DNA from: Gemmobacter serpentinus
GTDB taxonomy: Bacteria > Pseudomonadota > Alphaproteobacteria > Rhodobacterales > Rhodobacteraceae
NCBI RefSeq assembly: GCF_008973825.1
Contig: NZ_WCHR01000005.1
Location: 62,001-126,000 of the forward strand
Length of the DNA: 64,000 bases
Reading direction: 5' to 3'
Shown: positions 1 through 8,771 of the stretch, in pieces
How positions within the stretch are numbered: position 1 is the stretch's first letter
Layout of the letters: each line of letters starts with the position of its first letter
The notes under the pieces: generated by a model
Database searches by the model: none
Told to the model about the DNA's origin: nothing
What the model saw: only the letters and a program-made list of their open reading frames with translations
Translations under genes and position numbers: made by a program

Positions 1-293
1 GGATCGACCGCCAGCACCGCCACCCGCAGCCCTTGCGCGGTCAGAAAACAGCCAAAGGATTCGATGAAGGTGGATTTCCCCACCCCCGGCGTTCCGGAAA
101 GCCCGATGCGCAGGGCCTGCCGCCCGGATTTCGACAGCTCGGCCACCAGTGCGCGCGCCGCCGCACGATGATCGTCGCGCGCGCTTTCGACCAGCGTGAT
201 GGCGCGGGCCAGCGCCCGGCGTTCGCCCGCGCGCACGGCCCCGGCAAGCGTGTCCGTGTCGATCACGGATTGTGCGGGGGGTGTAACATCCAT
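1..293 (-). CDS. meaB: Methylmalonyl-CoA mutase-associated GTPase MeaB (ArgK family), 3' part beyond the window
   Basis: The first 97 codons are present and the rest lies past the left edge. MeaB is a SIMIBI-class GTPase that protects and reactivates the B12-dependent methylmalonyl-CoA mutase in propionate metabolism. The N-terminal helical part contains [13 protein letters not shown], followed by the P-loop [18 protein letters not shown] at about residues 65-82 and then the start of the next strand, [10 protein letters not shown]. The ATG at 293 follows a strong GGAGGA ribosome site. The gene is divergent from the DUF3108 gene. The cobU gene 7 kb away fits a cobalamin-using cell, but no mutase gene is in view. 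Confidence 0.88.
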   Translation of the reverse strand, partial: MDVTPPAQSVIDTDTLAGAVRAGERRALARAITLVESARDDHRAAARALVAELSKSGRQALRIGLSGTPGVGKSTFIESFGCFLTAQGLRVAVLAVD

Positions 294-447
294 GCGGCTC
301 CTCCGGCGGTTCGGGGCATCTGGCATCACGGGTTCGGCATCGTGCAGCCGATCCGGGCATATGCAGGCTGTAATGCCCGAGACGAACATTATATTCCAGT
401 GGGCAAAGGCGACGCATGGTCGCAGGTCTGATCTTGGAGTGCGGGTG

Positions 448-1161
448 ATGCGGGCAAGACGTTGGATCATGGCAGGGATGCTGGCAGCCCTGACAGCGGG
501 GGCCGCGCAGGCCGAGGATGGGCGTTTCACGCTGGTTCTCAAGGGGATATCGGCCGGCACGCTGAGCTGGAGCGGCGACGGCGCGCCCGGTGGGGCCTAT
601 GCGGTGCGCGGCGTGCTGAAAACCTCGGGCCTTGCCGCGCTGCTGAAAAAGGTGCGCTATGATGCCACCGCCAAAGGCAGCATCACCGCGAAGGGCACCT
701 ATGTGGCATCGAGCTATGCCGAGGATGCCAATACCGGCAAGCGGCAGTCGAAATCCTCGATGACCTGGCAAAAAGGCGTGCCGAGCGTGCAGGAATCGTC
801 TGAGCGCGAGCCGAAACCCTGGGATATCGACCCGGCGGGGCAAAAGGGCACGGTGGATCCGCTGACCGCGATGTTTGCCACGCTGCGCGATGTGGCACCG
901 GGGCAGGAATGCAAGGTCAACCTGAACATGTTTGACGGGCGGCGCGCCAGCAAGCTGATCCTGTCGGGCCGGGCTGAAAAGGCGGGCAAGGTTACCTGCA
1001 ACGGCGAATATCGCCGGGTCGCCGGCTTTTCGCCCAAGGATATGTCAGAAAAGACCCGTTTCCCCTTCACGGTGAGCTATGAACCGGCGGGCGGCATGAT
1101 GCGGGTGGTTGAGGTCGCCATGGACACCATCTATGGCAAGGCAAGACTGGTACGGGATTGA
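448..1161 (+). CDS. DUF3108 family exported protein
   Basis: A 237-aa protein with an N-terminal signal peptide (basic MRARR, hydrophobic core, cut near AAQA-ED). It resembles the DUF3108 family of periplasmic proteins of unknown function; typical elements are the opening [15 protein letters not shown] and the central motif [14 protein letters not shown] longer frame is open upstream, but the ATG at 448 is preferred because GGAG stands 8 nt before it and the signal peptide starts there. The next small gene begins 2 nt after the stop, so the two are probably cotranscribed. The fold is expected to be a beta-sandwich; no catalytic residues can be named. Confidence 0.75.
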   Translation: MRARRWIMAGMLAALTAGAAQAEDGRFTLVLKGISAGTLSWSGDGAPGGAYAVRGVLKTSGLAALLKKVRYDATAKGSITAKGTYVASSYAEDANTGKRQSKSSMTWQKGVPSVQESSEREPKPWDIDPAGQKGTVDPLTAMFATLRDVAPGQECKVNLNMFDGRRASKLILSGRAEKAGKVTCNGEYRRVAGFSPKDMSEKTRFPFTVSYEPAGGMMRVVEVAMDTIYGKARLVRD

Positions 1162-1163
1162 AC

Positions 1164-1331
1164 ATGGATTACAGCAAATCGGGCGGCACCGGCGGTGCCA
1201 AGAAGGCCCCCACCAAGCATCGCGAACACAATCAAAAGGGCAACAAGGCAAACCCTTTCGGCTCAAAGGATGACAAGGCCACACTGCTGGCCCGGCTGAA
1301 AGCCGCCTCCGAGGCCAAGAAGCAGGGCTGA
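1164..1331 (+). CDS. Small basic hypothetical protein, 55 aa
   Basis: The frame starts with ATG two bases after the DUF3108 stop and encodes 55 residues rich in Lys, Gly and Ala (begins MDYSKSGGTGGAKKAPTK, ends ASEAKKQG). The first 30 residues look disordered; residues 37-54 could form a charged helix. Tight coupling to the upstream gene, normal codon use and the terminator 70 nt downstream support a real gene. The function is unknown. A basic disordered protein could bind nucleic acid, but nothing in the sequence proves it. Confidence 0.6.
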   Translation: MDYSKSGGTGGAKKAPTKHREHNQKGNKANPFGSKDDKATLLARLKAASEAKKQG

Positions 1332-1398
1332 TCTGCGCCCCGGCGCAGGCCGGGCCCGGGCCGGATCACAGCCCCGAATGAACAAGGCCCCAATGAAC

Positions 1399-1428
1399 AA
1401 GGCCCGGCGCATCCGCACCGGGCCTTTT
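1399..1428. terminator. Rho-independent terminator, possibly bidirectional
   Basis: A perfect 9-bp stem, AAGGCCCGG (1399-1407) with CCGGGCCTT (1418-1426), encloses a 10-nt loop and is followed by TT. It lies between the end of the DUF3108/55-aa unit and the converging 5'-nucleotidase gene. The left arm is part of a 15-nt tandem duplication (1377-1405). Confidence 0.7.
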
Positions 1429-1445
1429 CGCTTCTGGGATCGCCC

Positions 1446-3029
1446 TTACTTGCGGGTGATGCGCCCATCGGTGAAGGGCGTATAGGGCGCGTTCTGCATC
1501 AGATACTCCGCCGTCACATCGGCCAGATCAGGCCCGAAATCATAGGGATTTGCGGCATTGATGAACATCTTGTAGCCATCGCCACCGCCCCGGACATAAT
1601 TGTTCGACACCGCCAGATAGGACTTTGCCGGGTCCAGCGGCACGAAGGCATCGCCTTCTTGCACCAGCACATCAGAGATGCGGCTGCCCACCGGCGCCGC
1701 CGGATCAAAGCTGTATTTCATGCCGGCAACCTGCGGGAAGCGGCCACCGCCATCCTCAAGCTGGCTCACCCCGTTTTCCAGCGCCTGTTGGACCATCTCG
1801 CCGGTCACGGTGAAAGTGGACAGCGTGTTCTGGAACGGCAGCACCGTCAGCACCTCGCCCATGGTCACCGGCCCCGCATCGATCCCGGCCCGCAAACCGC
1901 CGCCATTGGTGATCGCGATCTGCGCGCCCTGCGCCTTCACCCGATCCAGCATCGCCTCAGCCACGAGATTGCCCATGGCACATTCCCCGGCGCGGCAGGT
2001 CTCGCGCGTGCCGTCGATGGCCGCGGTGGTCTCTGCCACAACCTTGGTCTTCAGCTCCTCGATAGGACCGGCCAGTTCCTTGACCTTGGCCTCAAGCACC
2101 GGATCGGGGGTAACGGATTGATCCAGCAGGACCGGCGCGCCCTTGGCCTCTTTCAAGACGCCCGCATCATCGAAGGTCAGTTCCAGATGGCCGAGATATT
2201 TGGAATAGGCATAGGCCGTCACCACCGGCACCGCACCGACCATGGTCGGATAAGGGCCAACCGCCTTTTCATCGGTATTGGACAACAACGTGTGGGAATG
2301 GCCCCCGACAATCGCATCAATCCCCGGCACCTCTGCCGCGATCTGCTGGTCACGATTATAGCCCACATGGGTCAGCGCGATGATCTTGGTGACGCCCGCC
2401 GCCTCCAGTTCCGCAACATCACCCTTCAGGCTGTCGATATCGTCATGAAAGATCACGCTTGCACCGGGGGAAGAGGTTTCCGGCGTATCAGTCGCCAAAG
2501 CCGAGACGATGCCGATCTTTTCGCCGCCCACCTCAAGGATCGTGTGTTTCTTCACCCGGCCCGCCAGAAGGTTGTTCTGGCTGACATCCAGATTGCCCGA
2601 CAGGATCTGCGTCTTGGCCTTGTCCAAGAACGGCAACACGCCTTCGGGGCCATTGTCAAACTCATGATTGCCAAGCGCCATCGCGTCAAACGCAATCGCC
2701 GACATGAACTCCGCCTCGGCCACGCCGCGATAGGTGGTGAACATCAGGCTGCCTTGCGACTGGTCGCCCGCATCCAGCACGATGACATTGCCGCCCGCGG
2801 CCTTGATCCCGTCGCGCAATTCGTCAATCTTGGCCTTGACCCGCGCCACGCCACCGAAGCAGCCATCCTCGGCCGCGTCCTTTTCGGTGCAGGTGCTGTC
2901 GAATTTGTTCACCGGCTCGATCCGGCTGTGAAAATCGTTGATATGCAGCACATGCAGGGTGTAATCGGCCTGCGCGCTGCCCGCGCCAAGCGCAAGCACC
3001 GCTGCGGAAAGAAGAAATTTCGCTGACAT
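1446..3029 (-). CDS. Bifunctional metallophosphatase/5'-nucleotidase (UshA-like), periplasmic
   Basis: A 527-aa exported protein that should hydrolyse nucleoside 5'-monophosphates or related phosphate esters in the periplasm. After a signal peptide (cut near AQA-DY) comes the metallophosphoesterase domain with metal-site motifs LHINDFHSR, LDAGDQSQG, LGNHEFDNG and GGHSHTLL. The C-terminal 5'-nucleotidase domain has AITNGGGLRAGI and the substrate-stacking region near SNNYVRGGGDGY. An in-frame ATG exists 12 nt upstream, but 3029 is preferred because GGAG stands 6 nt before it. Freed nucleosides could feed the uptake operon at 30-35.6 kb; this link is an inference. Confidence 0.9.
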   Translation of the reverse strand: MSAKFLLSAAVLALGAGSAQADYTLHVLHINDFHSRIEPVNKFDSTCTEKDAAEDGCFGGVARVKAKIDELRDGIKAAGGNVIVLDAGDQSQGSLMFTTYRGVAEAEFMSAIAFDAMALGNHEFDNGPEGVLPFLDKAKTQILSGNLDVSQNNLLAGRVKKHTILEVGGEKIGIVSALATDTPETSSPGASVIFHDDIDSLKGDVAELEAAGVTKIIALTHVGYNRDQQIAAEVPGIDAIVGGHSHTLLSNTDEKAVGPYPTMVGAVPVVTAYAYSKYLGHLELTFDDAGVLKEAKGAPVLLDQSVTPDPVLEAKVKELAGPIEELKTKVVAETTAAIDGTRETCRAGECAMGNLVAEAMLDRVKAQGAQIAITNGGGLRAGIDAGPVTMGEVLTVLPFQNTLSTFTVTGEMVQQALENGVSQLEDGGGRFPQVAGMKYSFDPAAPVGSRISDVLVQEGDAFVPLDPAKSYLAVSNNYVRGGGDGYKMFINAANPYDFGPDLADVTAEYLMQNAPYTPFTDGRITRK

Positions 3030-3201
3030 AAACGTCTCCATTCTAGACTGACTGGCTCAGACTGGCGGTGTTCGCGCGGCCAGTCAAAGCCCGAGACCCG
3101 CAGATTGGCGGCTTCTGGTCACACGGGCGTGACAATCGGCACCTTTCCGCCGCCTGCGCCCAAGGATTGACCTTTGCGCTTGAGTGCGGCAGGAAGGCCA
3201 C

Positions 3202-3540
3202 ATGCTGATTTACAAGATCCTCCGCCGCCCCGAATGGGATGAATTTCGCGCCGCGGGCAGAACCCTTGGTGCGCCGATCGATCTTGCAGACGGCTATATC
3301 CATTTCTCGACCGCAGCGCAGGTGGCCGAAACTGCCGCCAAATGGTTCAGCACGGAAAGCGATCTGGTGCTTCTGGCGGTGCGAACCGAAGGGCTTGGCC
3401 CCGATCTGAAATGGGAACCCTCGCGCGGGGGGGCGCTGTTTCCGCATCTTTACCGGGCGCTGGATCTGCGGGACGTGCTTTGGGACAAATCGCTGCCTCT
3501 GGGCATATCCGGCCATATCTTTCCCGAAGGTGTCATTTGA
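3202..3540 (+). CDS. DUF952 domain-containing protein
   Basis: A 112-aa protein of the DUF952 family, recognisable by [42 protein letters not shown] and the C-terminal LP region. The family resembles a small ADP-ribosyltransferase-like fold and has no established reaction. An upstream GTG at 3184 is possible, but ATG 3202 sits 4 nt after AGGAAGG. Its stop codon overlaps the start of pyrD, so the two are translationally coupled, an arrangement often seen in Rhodobacteraceae. Confidence 0.82.
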   Translation: MLIYKILRRPEWDEFRAAGRTLGAPIDLADGYIHFSTAAQVAETAAKWFSTESDLVLLAVRTEGLGPDLKWEPSRGGALFPHLYRALDLRDVLWDKSLPLGISGHIFPEGVI

Positions 3541-4598
3541 GCCTGCTTGAGACCATCGGCCTGCGCGCCCTGCACCGCTGCGACCCGGAGCGCGCCCATG
3601 CCCTGTCGCTGACCGCGCTGCGCGCGGGGCTTGTGCCGCTGCCGGGCGTCATCACTTCGCCCCGGCTGGAGACCCGGCTTGCCGGGATGGTGCTGCCCAA
3701 CCCGGTCGGGCTGGCGGCGGGCTATGACAAGAATGCCGTGGCGCTGGCACCGCTGCTGCGCTCGGGCTTCGGGTTTCTGGAGGTCGGTGCCGCCACCCCG
3801 CGCCCGCAACCCGGCAATGCCAAGCCGCGGCTGTTTCGCCTGACCGAAGATCGCGCCGCGATCAACCGTTTCGGCTTCAACAATGAAGGGGCCTGCGCCC
3901 TGTCGCCGCGCCTGGCGCTGCGCCCGAAATCGCCGGTGCCGGTGGGGCTGAATCTTGGTGCCAACAAGGACAGCAGCGACCGCGCCGCCGATTTCGTCGA
4001 GGTTCTGGCAACCTGCGGACCGCATATCGATTTCGCCACGGTCAATGTCAGCTCGCCCAATACCGAGAAGCTGCGCGATCTGCAGGGACGTGCGGCGCTG
4101 TCAGCCCTGCTGTCGGGCGTGATGGAAACGCGGGCGCAATTGGAACGTCCGATCCCGATTTTCCTGAAGATCGCCCCGGATCTGGCCCCGGAGGAAATCG
4201 CCGATGTTGCCGAGGTGGCGCTGACCTCGGGCATTGACGGGATCATTGCAACCAACACGACGCTTTCGCGCGAAGGTTTGAAATCTGCACATAAGGCGCA
4301 GGCGGGCGGGCTTTCGGGCGCGCCATTGTTCGAAAAATCTACCCGCGTGTTGGCACAACTGTCCAAGCTGACCGAGGGCAAGCTGCCGCTTGTGGGGGTT
4401 GGCGGGGTCTCCAGCCCTGAACAGGCCTGGGAAAAGATCCGCGCCGGTGCCACAGCCGTGCAGGTTTATACTGCCATGGTCTATGAGGGCCTGTCGCTGG
4501 CCGCACGCCTGGCCCGCGGCGTGGATGCCATTGCCGCGCGCGAGGGATTTGCCCGGATCAGCGATGCGGTGGGCACAGGGCGCGACCGCTGGCTTTGA
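3537..4598 (+). CDS. pyrD: Dihydroorotate dehydrogenase (quinone), class 2
   Basis: A 353-aa flavoprotein that oxidises dihydroorotate to orotate in de novo pyrimidine synthesis and passes electrons to membrane quinone. The N-terminal helices ([20 protein letters not shown]) are the membrane-associating segment of class 2 enzymes. FMN-barrel motifs are visible: [40 protein letters not shown] with the catalytic serine, IATNTT, and GVGGVSS. The start is taken as TTG at 3537, which overlaps the DUF952 stop as TTGA and yields the expected class 2 N-terminus. The long frame upstream of this point runs through the DUF952 gene and is not family-like. Confidence 0.93.
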   Translation: MSLLETIGLRALHRCDPERAHALSLTALRAGLVPLPGVITSPRLETRLAGMVLPNPVGLAAGYDKNAVALAPLLRSGFGFLEVGAATPRPQPGNAKPRLFRLTEDRAAINRFGFNNEGACALSPRLALRPKSPVPVGLNLGANKDSSDRAADFVEVLATCGPHIDFATVNVSSPNTEKLRDLQGRAALSALLSGVMETRAQLERPIPIFLKIAPDLAPEEIADVAEVALTSGIDGIIATNTTLSREGLKSAHKAQAGGLSGAPLFEKSTRVLAQLSKLTEGKLPLVGVGGVSSPEQAWEKIRAGATAVQVYTAMVYEGLSLAARLARGVDAIAAREGFARISDAVGTGRDRWL

Positions 4599-4645
4599 GC
4601 CCCGCCAAGCCGTGACAGGCCATTGCCCCGTTCAGCTTTCGGCCT

Positions 4646-5200
4646 TCAGGCCCGACCGGCCGCAGATGACAGCAGCAACGGATCAATTCCCATCCCGCGC
4701 AGGGCCATCGCCCATTTGCCACCATCGTCAGGACTGAACACCAATCCCACCGGCGGCACCGCAGTCAGCCAATCATTGCGGGCAATCTCGTCCTCAAGCT
4801 GCCCGGGTCCCCATCCGGCATATCCAAGCGCCAGCAGCGCCTCGCGCGGGCCGCCGCCCTGCGCCAGCTCTTGCAGAATGTCGAGCGTTGCGGTCATCGC
4901 AAGCCCGCCCGCGACCGCCATCGTGCCCACCTCGGCATGATAATCGTTGGAATGCAGAACGAAGCCGCGCCCGCGCTCTACCGGGCCGCCAAAATGCACC
5001 CGGATATCGCGGCCCTGCGGCGCAAGCGGGATCGACAGATGATCCAGAAGTTCTGGAAAATCCAGATCCTGCGAGGGTTTGTTCAGAATCAACCCCATCG
5101 CCCCATCCGCGCCATGGGCGCAGATCAGGATCACGCTTTTCTCAAAGCGCGGATCGCCAAGCCCCGGCATCGCAATCAGGATCGAACCATTGAGATCCAT
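4646..5200 (-). CDS. yqgE: YqgE/AlgH family protein
   Basis: A 184-aa cytosolic protein of the YqgE/AlgH (UPF0301) family. Family landmarks are the opening LNGSILIAMPGLGDPRF, GAMGLILNKP, the HFGGPVERGRGFVLHS segment, and GYAGWGPGQLEDEI. Its biochemical role is unresolved; AlgH in Pseudomonas was linked to regulation of alginate synthesis. ATG 5200 is chosen because family members start almost at MDLNGS and AGAGGG precedes it; the frame remains open 60 nt farther. It converges on pyrD and is divergent from the DsbD-like gene. Confidence 0.88.
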   Translation of the reverse strand: MDLNGSILIAMPGLGDPRFEKSVILICAHGADGAMGLILNKPSQDLDFPELLDHLSIPLAPQGRDIRVHFGGPVERGRGFVLHSNDYHAEVGTMAVAGGLAMTATLDILQELAQGGGPREALLALGYAGWGPGQLEDEIARNDWLTAVPPVGLVFSPDDGGKWAMALRGMGIDPLLLSSAAGRA

Positions 5201-5389
5201 CAAACCCTCTCTTTCCCGCAAAATATGGCCCTTGCGCCGCGCAGCCTCAACCCTTGTCATGGCTGCTCACGCATATGCGATGCCGCGCGAGACCGGTCGT
5301 TGCGCCCCAGAGGGCACAGCAAGGCCCGCTCGCGGCGGCTTCGCCGGAATGTGATTTCCCTCAGGCACGGGCCTGAATATGGTGGCCCC

Positions 5390-6199
5390 ATGACACATAC
5401 CGCCCCCGCCCTTTCCTGCCTCATGCTGGCCGCTACGGTTTGCGCCGCCTCGGCACAGGTCTTGCATCAGGAAGATATCCTGCGCGCAGAGTTGCGCCCG
5501 GGCTGGCGGATGGCGGATGGACGGCAGATGGCCGCGCTTCATCTGCAACTTGCCCCCGACTGGAAGACCTATTGGCGCAACCCCGGGGATGCGGGCCTTC
5601 CGCCAGAGTTTGACTGGTCGCGATCGCGCAATGCGGCTTCGGTCAAGGTGCATTGGCCGCGCCCGGAAGTGTTTGATTTTCAAGGGATGCAAACCATCGG
5701 CTATCGCCATGAGGTGGTGCTGCCGGTCGAGGTCACACCGCTTGATCCGGCGGCACAGGTTACGCTTGAGGCCGATATTGCCTTGGGTGTGTGCAACGAT
5801 ATCTGTATGCCGGCCCATCTGGCTCTGGCCGCCGCGCTGCCGCGGGCCGAAGCCCCCGACCCCGCCATTGCCGCGGCCCTTGCGGCCGGGCCGATGGACG
5901 CCGCAAGCGCGGGATTGAGCGGGCTGCGCTGCAGCATCACCCCGATCAGCGACGGGTTGCGCGTCAGCGCGACGATGACGCTGCCGGCGGGTCCCGGCCC
6001 CGAAACCGTGGTGATGGAGCCCGCCGACCCGGTCTGGGTGTCGGATGCAATCATCGCGCGCGTGGGGGACCAGCTGGAGGCCAGCGCCGATCTGGTGCCC
6101 GGCCCCGGCAAGACCTATGCCCTGCGCGCAGACGCGCTGCGCCTGACCGTGCTCGGCCAGGGCCGCGCGATCGAGGTCATCGGCTGCCCGGTGGAATAG
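5390..6199 (+). CDS. Stand-alone DsbD-alpha-type thiol domain protein, periplasmic
   Basis: A 269-aa protein with a signal peptide (cut near CAASA-Q) and one domain like the N-terminal alpha domain of the thiol:disulfide reductase DsbD. That domain normally receives electrons from a membrane DsbD and passes them to periplasmic partners. The redox pair is C135 and C139 in GVCNDICMPAH, with the usual PDWKTYWRNPGDAG element near residue 57. The transmembrane and C-terminal thioredoxin domains of full DsbD are absent, so an electron donor must be encoded elsewhere. The gene end carries an 18-nt tandem duplication that includes the stop codon. It converges on coaBC. Confidence 0.78.
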   Translation: MTHTAPALSCLMLAATVCAASAQVLHQEDILRAELRPGWRMADGRQMAALHLQLAPDWKTYWRNPGDAGLPPEFDWSRSRNAASVKVHWPRPEVFDFQGMQTIGYRHEVVLPVEVTPLDPAAQVTLEADIALGVCNDICMPAHLALAAALPRAEAPDPAIAAALAAGPMDAASAGLSGLRCSITPISDGLRVSATMTLPAGPGPETVVMEPADPVWVSDAIIARVGDQLEASADLVPGPGKTYALRADALRLTVLGQGRAIEVIGCPVE

Positions 6200-6218
6200 G
6201 GCTACCCGGTGGAATAGG
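6183..6218. repeat. 18-nt tandem duplication across a stop codon
   Basis: Two adjacent 18-nt units (6183-6200 and 6201-6218) read GCTNCCCGGTGGAATAGG and differ at one base. The first copy contains the last codons and TAG stop of the DsbD-like gene; the second lies in the 24-nt gap before the converging coaBC stop. Confidence 0.8.
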
Positions 6219-6223
6219 CAGGT

Positions 6224-7420
6224 TCAGCCGATCTCGGCTGCAATCCGCGCGGCCAGACGACGCGCCACCGCATCCTTGCCCATGCGCGGCCAAGCCTCGG
6301 CACCTGCTTGCGTAATCAGCACCACGGCATTCTCGGAACCGCCCATGACCCCGGTCGCGGGGCTCACATCATTGGCCAGGATCCAGTCGCAGCCCTTGCG
6401 CGCACGCTTGGCAGTCGCGTGCTCCACCACCGTCTCGGTCTCGGCGGCAAAGCCCACCACCAGCCTTGGCCGCCCCGCCTTCATGCGCGACACCGTCGCC
6501 AGAATGTCGGGGTTCTCCGCAAATTCCAGCGCAGGGGCCCGGCCGGATCCGTCTTTCTTCATCTTTTGCCCCGCCGCATTGGCAATACGCCAATCGGCAA
6601 CGGCCGCAGCAAAGACCGCCGCATCGGCGGGCAATGCGGCTTGCACCGCTGCCGCCATCTGCTGCGCCGTCTCCACCCGGATCACGGTCACGCCTTCCGG
6701 CGGCGGCACCGTAGCCGGACCGCTGACAAAGCTGACCCGCGCGCCAAGATCCCGCAGCGCCGCCGCAATCGCTGTGCCCTGCGCGCCCGAGGAACGGTTG
6801 GCGATATAGCGCACCGGATCGATCGGCTCATGCGTCGGGCCAGAGGTCACCAGAACATGCCGCCCCTGCAGCGGCCCCACCGCAAGGGCCGCCTCGATCG
6901 CGGCCAGAATCTCCGCAGGTTCCGCCATACGGCCGGGCCCAAACTCGCCACATGCCATGGAGCCGTCATTCGGGCCGACAAGACGCAGCCCGTCGGCCTG
7001 CAACTGTGTCAGATTGCGTTGCGTCGCGGGATGCGTCCACATCCTCACATTCATCGCAGGTGCCAGCAGCACCGGCGTATCGGTTGCCACCAGCAGCGTC
7101 GAGGCCAGGTCATCCGCCCGCCCTTGCGCCGCCTTGGCGATGAAATCGGCAGTGGCCGGGGCCACGACGATCAGATCGGCGCTGCGGCTCAACTGGATAT
7201 GGCCGATCTCGGCCTCGGTCGTCAGATCGAACAGATCCTGATGCACCCGCTCCCCCGCAAGGGCGGAGACCGAGAGCGGAGTGACAAATTCAGCGCCTGC
7301 GCGGGTCAGCACCGGGGTCACCGCAGCACCCCGGTCGCGCAGTCGCCGGATCAGTTCCAGCGATTTATAGGCCGCGATGCCGCCGCCGATCATCAGAAGA
7401 ACGCGCTTGCCTGACAGCAT
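6224..7420 (-). CDS. coaBC: Phosphopantothenoylcysteine decarboxylase / phosphopantothenate-cysteine ligase
   Basis: A 398-aa bifunctional enzyme for two steps of coenzyme A synthesis: joining cysteine to 4'-phosphopantothenate and then decarboxylating the product. The N-terminal FMN-dependent CoaC domain has MIGGGIAAYKSLELIRRL, APATADFIAKAA, the PAMNVRMW motif with the conserved asparagine, and the lid cysteine in GSMACGEFGPGRM. The C-terminal CoaB domain has LVTSGPTHEPIDPVRYI and later AAVADWR and GFAAET. ATG 7420 follows GGAGG at 5 nt. Length is normal for a fused CoaBC. Confidence 0.95.
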   Translation of the reverse strand: MLSGKRVLLMIGGGIAAYKSLELIRRLRDRGAAVTPVLTRAGAEFVTPLSVSALAGERVHQDLFDLTTEAEIGHIQLSRSADLIVVAPATADFIAKAAQGRADDLASTLLVATDTPVLLAPAMNVRMWTHPATQRNLTQLQADGLRLVGPNDGSMACGEFGPGRMAEPAEILAAIEAALAVGPLQGRHVLVTSGPTHEPIDPVRYIANRSSGAQGTAIAAALRDLGARVSFVSGPATVPPPEGVTVIRVETAQQMAAAVQAALPADAAVFAAAVADWRIANAAGQKMKKDGSGRAPALEFAENPDILATVSRMKAGRPRLVVGFAAETETVVEHATAKRARKGCDWILANDVSPATGVMGGSENAVVLITQAGAEAWPRMGKDAVARRLAARIAAEIG

Positions 7421-7554
7421 CGAAACCTCCAGCCGTTGTGCTAGCTGTAGGCGGCGACGCGGAGAAACTCAACCTCGGTGCCGGGCCAGGATGGGCTTGG
7501 CGCGCCTGACCGCACCCGATATCACCACCGCACCCCGAATGACGCGAGGCCCTG

Positions 7555-8130
7555 ATGCCGCAAACCCCGTCCCCCCCTTTCGTCAAGCTTGACGCAAACA
7601 ACGTTCGGCTGCCGAAACTGTCTCTCGTCCTGGGCGGCGCGCGATCCGGCAAGTCGCGACATGCCGAGGCATTGGCCCGCGCCAGCCAGCGCCCGAAGGT
7701 CTATATCGCCACTGCCGCGCCCTGGGATGACGAAATGCGCGCCCGCATTGCGCAACACCAACGGGATCGCGGCACTGACTGGCGCAATCTGGAAGCCCCC
7801 CGCGATCTGCCCGTCGCTTTGGCCTCCGTCACCGCCGATGAGGTGGTTCTGATCGATTGCGCCACGCTCTGGCTCAGCAATCTCATGCTGGCCGAGGCGG
7901 ATTTGCCTGCGGAGATTGCGGCGCTGACCAGGGCCCTTGCCGCCTGCCCGGCCCCGGTCATCCTTGTCAGCAACGAGGTTGGCTGGAGCATCGTGCCCGA
8001 CAACGCGCTCGCCCGCCGCTTTCGCGATGAACAGGGCCGCCTGAATCAACATCTGGCAGTCGAGGCCGGTTTGGTGCTGGCCGTGATGGCCGGACTGCCC
8101 CTTGTCCTGAAGGGGCAGATGCCATGCTGA
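7555..8130 (+). CDS. cobU: Adenosylcobinamide kinase / adenosylcobinamide-phosphate guanylyltransferase
   Basis: A 191-aa bifunctional CobU/CobP enzyme of late cobalamin synthesis. It phosphorylates adenosylcobinamide and transfers GMP from GTP to give AdoCbi-GDP. The P-loop GGARSGKS is at residues 27-34, the guanylylation-site region (RIAQHQRDRG) at about 64-73, and DCATLWLSNLM near 100-110; SNEVGWSIVP follows. About 20 extra N-terminal residues precede the usual start of the family, but no internal ATG offers a better one. The next gene overlaps it by 7 bp. No cobalamin riboswitch could be recognised in the 134 nt upstream. Confidence 0.92.
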   Translation: MPQTPSPPFVKLDANNVRLPKLSLVLGGARSGKSRHAEALARASQRPKVYIATAAPWDDEMRARIAQHQRDRGTDWRNLEAPRDLPVALASVTADEVVLIDCATLWLSNLMLAEADLPAEIAALTRALAACPAPVILVSNEVGWSIVPDNALARRFRDEQGRLNQHLAVEAGLVLAVMAGLPLVLKGQMPC

Positions 8131-8696
8131 CCCGATATTGGTGGCTGCGCCATGGCCCCACCCATCAGAGCACGATTTGCGGTTGGCGCGATGTGCCCGC
8201 CGATCTGTCTGACCACGCAGCACTTGCGCGGCTGCGCGCCTTCCTGCCCATGGCACCCGTCATTTCCTCCGATCTGCTGCGCGCGCGCCAAACCGCTGAT
8301 GCCATCGCCGGGGCTCGTCCGCGCCGATCACCGGATGCAGACCTGCGGGAGTTCAATTTTGGCCTCTGGGATGGCCAGCCCCACCAGCAAATTGCCGCCA
8401 CCGATCCCGAGCTCTCCCGCCGATACTGGGAGGAACCGGGCGATATTGCGCCGCCCGGGGGAGAAAGCTGGAATGCCGCCGCCGCCCGCGTGGATCGGGC
8501 GATCAGCCGTCTTGACGCACTCAGGCTGCCCGACATCATCGTAGTGGCCCATTTCGGCGTCATTCTGACACGGCTGCAACAAAGCCTTGCCACCGACGCC
8601 AAAACCGTTCTGGCGCAAAAGATCGATCCGCTTTCGGTCACTTGCCTGACGCGTGACACCAGCATAGCGCCACGCTGGATCAATCACAGACCCTGA
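8124..8696 (+). CDS. Histidine phosphatase family protein (possible alpha-ribazole phosphatase)
   Basis: A 190-aa phosphoglycerate-mutase-like histidine phosphatase. The catalytic RHG is at residues 9-11 (WWLRHGPTH); other family elements are SSDLLRARQTADAI, REFNFGLWDGQPHQQI and the second histidine in VVAHFGVIL. Overlap with cobU by 7 bp makes a cobalamin role attractive: CobC-type enzymes dephosphorylate alpha-ribazole phosphate or adenosylcobalamin phosphate. The sequence alone does not separate CobC from other members, so the function is stated only as likely. Confidence 0.75.
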   Translation: MLTRYWWLRHGPTHQSTICGWRDVPADLSDHAALARLRAFLPMAPVISSDLLRARQTADAIAGARPRRSPDADLREFNFGLWDGQPHQQIAATDPELSRRYWEEPGDIAPPGGESWNAAAARVDRAISRLDALRLPDIIVVAHFGVILTRLQQSLATDAKTVLAQKIDPLSVTCLTRDTSIAPRWINHRP

Positions 8697-8771
8697 TGTT
8701 TTTCCGCACAAATCAGTGTTTCCGCTCCTTTCCGGGGATTGCTAGCCTGTGACAAATCTCAGGAGCCCCGC

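Noticed and set aside
7421-7554. Possible cobalamin riboswitch before cobU
   Set aside because: The gap is only 134 nt and neither a B12 box nor the expected paired elements could be found.
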